The notes beneath the pieces were generated by a model that did no database searches, was not told the DNA's origin, and saw nothing but the letters and a program-made list of their open reading frames with translations. Source: JBLIDK01 sp047632595 (GTDB taxonomy: Bacteria; Bacteroidota; Bacteroidia; Sphingobacteriales; Sphingobacteriaceae). From it: 10,086 nucleotides of DNA. Where the stretch lies: positions 1 to 10,086 of the forward strand of contig JBLIDK010000063.1 of NCBI GenBank assembly GCA_047632595.1, read 5' to 3'. Within the stretch, counting starts at the first letter, position 1. Each line of letters opens with the position of its first letter. The translations under genes and the position numbers were made by a program. Positions 6,038-10,086 of the stretch are shown here, one piece after another.

Positions 6038-7138
6038 ATGAAAAAACTACTACTATCTAGCTTATTAATTTCAACTTATTTCTTAATTACTTCGGCACAA
6101 ACAGGACCATCTACTACATGTAATCCAGCTTACACCAATGCTTCAGGTAATCCTATTGATGATTTACCTATAAACTCTGTTTTCACACAGGAAGTGGTAA
6201 TTGAAGGAACTAGCCAGTTAGTTACAGGTATGGAAGTTGTAATATATTTTACACATTCATATCCAGGTGACATGTATTTTTCTTTGTTGCATGATGAAAC
6301 AGCTACAACAGTTGATTTATATGGCAATGGACTGCCAGGTTCTTGTAGTGAAGAATCTTTTCTTGATTTAAAATTCAGCGATTTGGGCACAGAATCAGCT
6401 CAAACAGCTTGTAGTGATGGTGAAACAGAAATGGGCACATTTATGGCTTCAGGAACATTAGCAAATTTTGATGGAGAAAATTTTGATGGTGCATGGACTT
6501 TAACAGTTGCAGATAATGCCCCAGGTCTTGATGGTGGTGAATTATTCAAATGGTGTTTGGTACAAACTGTTGGTGGCGGTAGTAGTAATGAATCTCCAAT
6601 ATCGCAAAACGACAACACTGTTTTAGAAGAAAATACAACAGATACTATAGCAATATTAGAGAATGATACCGACTCGGATGGTACAATTGATACTTCTTCA
6701 GTTACAATTGTTATTGATGCATCTTCAGGAACAACGGAGTCTTTAACTTCTGGTTTATTGGTTTACAGACCAAACGCTGATTTCTTTGGTTTTGATACTG
6801 TTACTTATGCAGTTTGTGATGATATGGCTGCGTGTGATACAGCAATGGTATTTATTGAAGTTACTGAAGAAATCGTAAGTAGCATTGGTGATAAATCATC
6901 TTTTAAAAATTTGTTAATTTATCCAAATCCAACATCTAACGAATTGAATGTAAACTGGAAAAACAACGAGATTAAAAACTATTCTGTTATTAATGCAGTT
7001 GGCAAACGAATTTTGTTCAATGCTGATGTTACTGGAAGTGTTGTAAAAGTAAATACTTCATTATTGGCTAAAGGAATGTATTTCTTACAAGTTATTGGTG
7101 ACGATAAGGTTGCTACTAGGTCTTTTCAGGTTGAATAA
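6038..7138 (+). CDS. Secreted P-domain/Ig-like protein with T9SS type A sorting domain
   Basis: The 366-residue protein opens with a lipid-free Sec signal peptide (about 1-20, MKKLLLSSLLISTYFLITSA). Residues about 40-178 form a proprotein-convertase P domain (homo B): FTHSYPGDMYFSLL, then FDGENFDGAWTLTVADNAPGLDGGELFKWCL. Residues about 187-276 are an Ig/cadherin-like bacterial domain with the usual ILENDTDSDGTI and FFGFDTVTYAVCDD motifs, rich in Asp and likely calcium-binding. Residues about 290-366 are a type A T9SS sorting domain (NLLIYPNPTSNELNV, LLAKGMYFLQV), which is cleaved on export and can lead to surface anchoring. P domains normally stabilise an attached subtilisin-like protease; none is present here. 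The gene stands alone between its own promoter and terminator. Function beyond surface display is unknown. Confidence 0.92.
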   Translation: MKKLLLSSLLISTYFLITSAQTGPSTTCNPAYTNASGNPIDDLPINSVFTQEVVIEGTSQLVTGMEVVIYFTHSYPGDMYFSLLHDETATTVDLYGNGLPGSCSEESFLDLKFSDLGTESAQTACSDGETEMGTFMASGTLANFDGENFDGAWTLTVADNAPGLDGGELFKWCLVQTVGGGSSNESPISQNDNTVLEENTTDTIAILENDTDSDGTIDTSSVTIVIDASSGTTESLTSGLLVYRPNADFFGFDTVTYAVCDDMAACDTAMVFIEVTEEIVSSIGDKSSFKNLLIYPNPTSNELNVNWKNNEIKNYSVINAVGKRILFNADVTGSVVKVNTSLLAKGMYFLQVIGDDKVATRSFQVE

Positions 7139-7161
7139 ACGTAATTAGCTTAAGATAATTG

Positions 7162-7193
7162 AAAAGCTATCCGCCTAAGGCGGATAGCTTTTT
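7162..7193 (+). terminator. Rho-independent terminator after the P-domain protein gene
   Basis: AAAAGCTATCCGCC (7162-7175) and GGCGGATAGCTTTT (7179-7192) form a perfect 14-bp stem around a TAA loop. More T-rich sequence follows. It begins 23 bp after the stop codon. The A run on the left makes it a possible bidirectional terminator. Confidence 0.93.
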
Positions 7194-7199
7194 GTTTTT

Positions 7200-7349
7200 A
7201 TGCAGAAAAACCTACCCCTATTTAGACAATAACAAGTTTTACAACCGATTTTTGTGGTAAAAGACATGTCTAGAGGAAAGTCAAATGGATTAAATTCAGG
7301 AGAGCTGGAACTGCTTAAAACTTGGCTTGAAAATAAGTACCCCAAATAA
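7200..7349 (+). other. Short unassigned reading frame, possibly a gene remnant
   Basis: The ATG at 7200 opens a frame that meets a TAA at 7230-7232 and then continues in the same frame to a TAA at 7347-7349. The second part encodes PIFVVKDMSRGKSNG and LNSGELELLKTWLENKYPK, with an internal ATG at 7266 giving 27 residues. The ending has a gene-like amphipathic helix pattern, unlike random AT-rich sequence. I do not recognise it. It may be a tiny protein starting at 7266, the tail of a decayed gene, or chance. No promoter or ribosome site helps decide. Apart from this frame and the terminator, 7139-7442 holds nothing I can support. Confidence 0.25.
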
Positions 7350-7392
7350 ACTTAATACAAGGTTTTCAACATTCTTAGAAACATCAACTCAT

Positions 7393-7421
7393 TTTCGGAT
7401 ATTCAGGAAATATTAACTTTT
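7393..7421 (+). promoter_or_regulatory. Possible promoter of the DUF2130-type gene
   Basis: TAACTTTT at 7414-7421 matches TAnnTTTG except for the last base. TTTC at 7393-7396 matches the -33 box in three of four bases with a 17-bp spacer, the short end of the range. The start codon is at 7443, giving a leader of about 15 nt. The match is weak. Confidence 0.3.
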
Positions 7422-7442
7422 TTCCTTTAGAACAATTTATTC

Positions 7443-8714
7443 ATGTCAAGCCAAAATCAGATAAAGTGCCCAAACTGCTCAACCTTAATTGATGTACAAG
7501 ATATTCTAGCACATCAACTTGAAGATAAAATAAAGGCTGAAATGCATGGTGAACTGAATAAAGAACGAGAAGCCTATAAGAAGGAGCAAGAACGTTTGAA
7601 TACAGAGCGCTTAGAGTTTGAGGCAAAGAAGAAAAATGAAAATGTTCTTTTTGAGGAAAAGCTACAGCGTAAAATAAAAGAAGAAAAAGCACTTTTTGAA
7701 GCTTCCCTAAAATCCAAAGTACAAGAAGAACAAGCAGAGCAATTTAAAGCAATGCAATCTGAACTTTCTGAAAAGTCTGAACAGCTTAAAGAAATGCAAA
7801 AAACTCGAATAGAACTAGAGCGATTAAAACGTGAGAAAGAAGAAATTAAGGAAAAAACAATGGCAGAGGCACAAATCACCATTAATGAAACCTTAACAAC
7901 CGAAAAGGAAAAAATAAGAAAACAGGAAGCTGAAAAAAGCGAATTGCGTTTTAAAGAAATGCAAAAACAGCTTGATGATCAAAAGAATCTTACGGAAGAA
8001 ATGAAGCGTAAGCAGGAGCAAGGCTCCATGCAACTTCAAGGGGAGGTTCAAGAATTAGCAATTGAAGAATGGTTAATGGCACAATTTCCATTAGATACTA
8101 TTGAGGAAATTAAAAAAGGGGCAAGAGGTGGAGACTGTATTCAAGTGGTGAACACAAGAGCGCAGCAGAATTGTGGTAAGATTTACTATGAAAGTAAAAG
8201 AACCAAAGATTTTCAACCTTCTTGGATAGAGAAGTTTAAAGCTGATATGCGCGTTAAAAGTGCGGATGTTGGAGTATTAGTTACCGAAGCTATGCCATCA
8301 GGTATGGAGCAAATGGGTATGCGTGACGGAATTTGGATTTGTACCTATACCGAATTTAAAGGTCTTTGTATTGCACTTAGAGAATTGGTGGTCCAACTTA
8401 ATACTGCTATGTTATCTCAGGATAATAAAGGGGATAAAATGAACATGTTGTATGATTTTTTAACGGGTAATACATTTAAAATGCAAATTGAGGCCATAGT
8501 TGAAGGTTTTACTCAAATGCAAAGTGATATGGATGCTGAAAAGCGTTCAATGAACCGAATTTGGAAGCAACGAGAAAAACAGCTCGAAAAAGTATTGATA
8601 AACACGGTTGATATGCACGCTTCAATCAAAGGTATTGCTGGAAATGCAATTCAATCTATTGCATTACTTGAATTTCCACATGCAAATGAAATTGAAGGTG
8701 AATCTGAAGAATAG
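7443..8714 (+). CDS. DUF2130-type coiled-coil protein with PD-(D/E)xK-like core
   Basis: The 423-residue cytosolic protein has three parts. Residues 7-24 hold a CPNC motif (Cys9, Cys12), a minimal half zinc ribbon, then DILAHQLEDKI. Residues about 25-195 are a long, highly charged coiled coil rich in Glu, Lys and Gln. Residues about 198-410 match my recollection of the DUF2130 domain. Inside it, GGD (Asp231) followed 19 residues later by YYESKRTK (Glu250-Ser-Lys252) has the layout of a PD-(D/E)xK nuclease active site. A following helix and strand (EKFKADMRVKSADVGVLVTEAMPSGM) resemble the Mrr and RmuC-like arrangement. Cleavage of DNA is therefore a reasonable hypothesis, not established. The gene is flanked by intergenic gaps and looks monocistronic. 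The ATG at 7443 sits right before the CPNC motif, as expected. Confidence 0.85.
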   Translation: MSSQNQIKCPNCSTLIDVQDILAHQLEDKIKAEMHGELNKEREAYKKEQERLNTERLEFEAKKKNENVLFEEKLQRKIKEEKALFEASLKSKVQEEQAEQFKAMQSELSEKSEQLKEMQKTRIELERLKREKEEIKEKTMAEAQITINETLTTEKEKIRKQEAEKSELRFKEMQKQLDDQKNLTEEMKRKQEQGSMQLQGEVQELAIEEWLMAQFPLDTIEEIKKGARGGDCIQVVNTRAQQNCGKIYYESKRTKDFQPSWIEKFKADMRVKSADVGVLVTEAMPSGMEQMGMRDGIWICTYTEFKGLCIALRELVVQLNTAMLSQDNKGDKMNMLYDFLTGNTFKMQIEAIVEGFTQMQSDMDAEKRSMNRIWKQREKQLEKVLINTVDMHASIKGIAGNAIQSIALLEFPHANEIEGESEE

Positions 8715-8716
8715 CA

Positions 8717-8737
8717 TTAAACTAGTTTAACTTTTTT
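8717..8737 (+). terminator. Weak possible terminator after the DUF2130-type gene
   Basis: TTAAACTAGTTTAA (8717-8730) is a perfect 14-bp palindrome two bases after the stop codon, followed by C and six T. As RNA it could only form a 5-bp A-U stem with a CUAG loop, so termination would be weak. It may instead be a protein-binding palindrome. Confidence 0.3.
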
Positions 8738-8753
8738 ATTAGTTGAACTTAGG

Positions 8754-8767
8754 ACTTATTAATAAGT
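8754..8767. repeat. 14-bp perfect palindrome upstream of gabT
   Basis: ACTTATTAATAAGT reads the same on both strands and lies about 150 bp before the gabT start. A dimeric regulator site is possible; in such AT-rich DNA a chance origin is also possible. Confidence 0.4.
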
Positions 8768-8812
8768 AAATTAGTGGAACAATCTACTTTGAAAAAGTAA
8801 CATCTAAATTAG

Positions 8813-8844
8813 TTTCAAAAGCCATGTTTACGTCATGAAATTTG
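8813..8844 (+). promoter_or_regulatory. Possible gabT promoter
   Basis: TTTC (8813-8816) and GAAATTTG (8837-8844) approximate TTTG-N20-TAnnTTTG, each with one mismatch. Transcription would begin near 8850, placing the inverted repeat at 8864-8897 inside the leader. Support is weak. Confidence 0.3.
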
Positions 8845-8863
8845 ACTAACACAATAAACTACA

Positions 8864-8897
8864 CAAATGAGATATTATACTTAAATAATCTCATTTG
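8864..8897. repeat. 10-bp inverted repeat just upstream of gabT
   Basis: CAAATGAGAT (8864-8873) and ATCTCATTTG (8888-8897) are exact inverted copies with a 14-base spacer, ending 21 bp before the gabT ATG. No T run follows, so it is not a standard terminator. It could be an operator or a leader hairpin close to the start codon that affects gabT expression. Confidence 0.5.
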
Positions 8898-8918
8898 CAG
8901 CCTTAAATATTTAATGAA

Positions 8919-10086
8919 ATGATTGCAGAAAAACTAGATCTGAAGAACTTCTTGAACGAAGAAAAAAAGTAGTAGTGAATGGCGTTGGAGTTTTCAATAC
9001 AGCAACTGTAAGCCATGCAAAAGGCGCTATAATAACAGACATAGATGGTCGAGAATTAATTGACTTTGCAGGTGGTATTGGAGTGGTGAATGCAGGGCCT
9101 TGTCCAGAGCCAGTTGTTGCAGCAATTAGGGAGCAAGCTGGGAAGTATTTGCATACTAGTTTAACGTAGTTACCTACGAACCATATATACAATTATGTGA
9201 AGAGCTTTGCGAAATTTTACCGCATGGAGACCATACAAAAGTAATGCTAGTAAGTACTGGTGCTGAAGCAGTTGAAAACGCAATCAAAATTGCAAGACAA
9301 GCTACGCAACGTTCTGGTATTCTTTGTTTTTCAGATGCTTACCATGGACGTACGATGATGGCTATGTCTATCACAAGTAAGGTTACTTATAAACCTCATT
9401 GTGGGCCATTTGCTCCTGAAGTTTACCGCTTACCATTTCCAAATTTTTATCGATACAACAACGGAAAAACGGAAGATGAATTTGTTGTTTTTGAATTAAA
9501 AAGATTGGATGAATGCGCATATAATTTAATAGATCCTACAGAGTTAGCCGCCGTTATTCTAGAACCTATTCAAGGCGAAGGTGGTTTTAACCCAATTCCT
9601 CAAAAATATTTAGAAGGTTTAAGAGCGTTTTGTGACAAGCATGGTGTTATGTTAATAATGGATGAAATTCAGAGTGGATTTGGTCGCACAGGGCATTGGG
9701 CAAGCTGGCAACACTATAATGTACAGCCTGATATTAGCACTTATGCTAAATCTCTAGGCTCAGGTTTGCCAATAGCCGCCGTTGTTGGAAGAGCTGAAAT
9801 TATGGATAGCGCTGCTGGTGGTTCAATTGGTGGTACTTATATAGGTAGTCCAATTAGCTGTGTAGCTGCTTCGGCCACTATTAAGTACATGAAAGACATT
9901 AATCTTAATGAACGTGGAGTTAAAATAGGACTGGCAATCAGGGAAAGAATGGAAAAATTGCAACAAACTTGTCCTGAAATACGAGATGTAAGAGGTGTTG
10001 GAGCAATGATTGGAGTTGAATTTGTTAAAAACGGTGACCCAAGACAACCAAACCAAGAAGTTTGTGCAGAAATAGTTAAAAGATGC
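8919..10086 (+). pseudogene. gabT: 4-aminobutyrate aminotransferase, two frameshifts near 5' end, cut by window edge
   Basis: GabT is a class III, PLP-dependent enzyme moving the amino group of GABA to 2-oxoglutarate. The reading is split over three frames. ATG 8919 gives MIAEK and hits TAG at 8970. A second frame from about 8934 encodes TRSEELLERRKKVVVNGVGV and continues to HTS, stopping at TAG 9167. A third, from 9163, encodes NVVTYEPYIQLCEEL and stays open to the window end (308 codons). Adding one A to the A run at 8929-8933 and one T to the T run at 9160-9162 restores one continuous protein. The long part keeps all key sites: STGAEAVENA (9256 on, PLP phosphate), AYHGRT (9340 on), DEIQSGFGRTG with the PLP-pyridine Asp (9661-9663), and the PLP Lys in TYAKSLGSG (9748-9750). 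The intact core suggests a recent mutation or a sequencing artefact. Confidence 0.85.

Noticed and set aside
7574..7882. Long minus-strand frame rich in Ser and Phe inside the coiled-coil gene
   Set aside because: Its composition is the antisense image of the Glu/Lys-rich coiled coil; no independent signals.
8975..9169. 64-codon frame with GTG start as a stand-alone protein
   Set aside because: Its sequence is an internal part of GabT; upstream codons in the same frame (EELLERRKKVV) also belong to GabT, so it is a fragment, not a separate gene.
9150..9175. Programmed -1 frameshift in gabT
   Set aside because: No proper slippery heptamer is present, and a second shift further upstream makes mutation or sequence error more likely.
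1..10086. Mobile element, prophage, CRISPR array, tRNA or rRNA
   Set aside because: No transposase, integrase, terminal inverted repeats, regular short repeats or tRNA-like cloverleaf was seen on either strand.

Overview
The window is AT-rich and reads as a chromosomal segment of a Bacteroidota bacterium, most likely a member of Flavobacteriales. Evidence for this: two secreted proteins end in type IX secretion (T9SS) sorting domains, one type B and one type A. Promoter-like sequences match the Bacteroidota -7 element TAnnTTTG. Gene starts lack Shine-Dalgarno sequences. The AhpC/thioredoxin arrangement has no ahpF.

Layout: (1) 1-215, minus strand: start of an OxyR-like LysR regulator, cut by the window edge. 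(2) 216-322: divergent control region with a spaced ATAG/CTAT array typical of OxyR sites and a -7 element. (3) 323-1528: a three-gene peroxide-defence operon (ahpC, a CGNC thioredoxin, a small unknown protein that overlaps the thioredoxin gene by 20 bp), closed by a strong terminator. (4) 1635-4168: two adjacent M16 peptidase genes that look like the two halves of one split enzyme: the first carries HxxEH, the second has lost it but keeps the C-domain Arg/Tyr motif. (5) 4182-5654: a secreted fibronectin-III-like protein with a T9SS type B C-terminus. (6) 5690-5963: the decayed remains of a PPK2 polyphosphate kinase, with both ends recognisable and the core missing. (7) 6038-7138: a secreted P-domain protein with a type A sorting tail and its own promoter and terminator. 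(8) 7443-8714: a DUF2130-type coiled-coil protein with a nuclease-like motif. (9) 8919-10086: a gabT-like aminotransferase running off the right edge, its 5' part broken by two single-base losses in homopolymers.

How the parts relate: regulator and peroxidase operon form a plausible self-contained peroxide circuit. OxyR would sense peroxide, AhpC would reduce it, and the linked thioredoxin would recycle AhpC. The M16 pair is probably one heteromeric peptidase. The other genes look independent of one another.

I do not see a mobile element, CRISPR array, tRNA/rRNA or a clearly new multi-gene system. The items most worth following are the PPK2 relic, the double gabT frameshift, the OxyR-like operator, the small partner gene in the ahpC operon, and the nuclease-like core of the coiled-coil protein.
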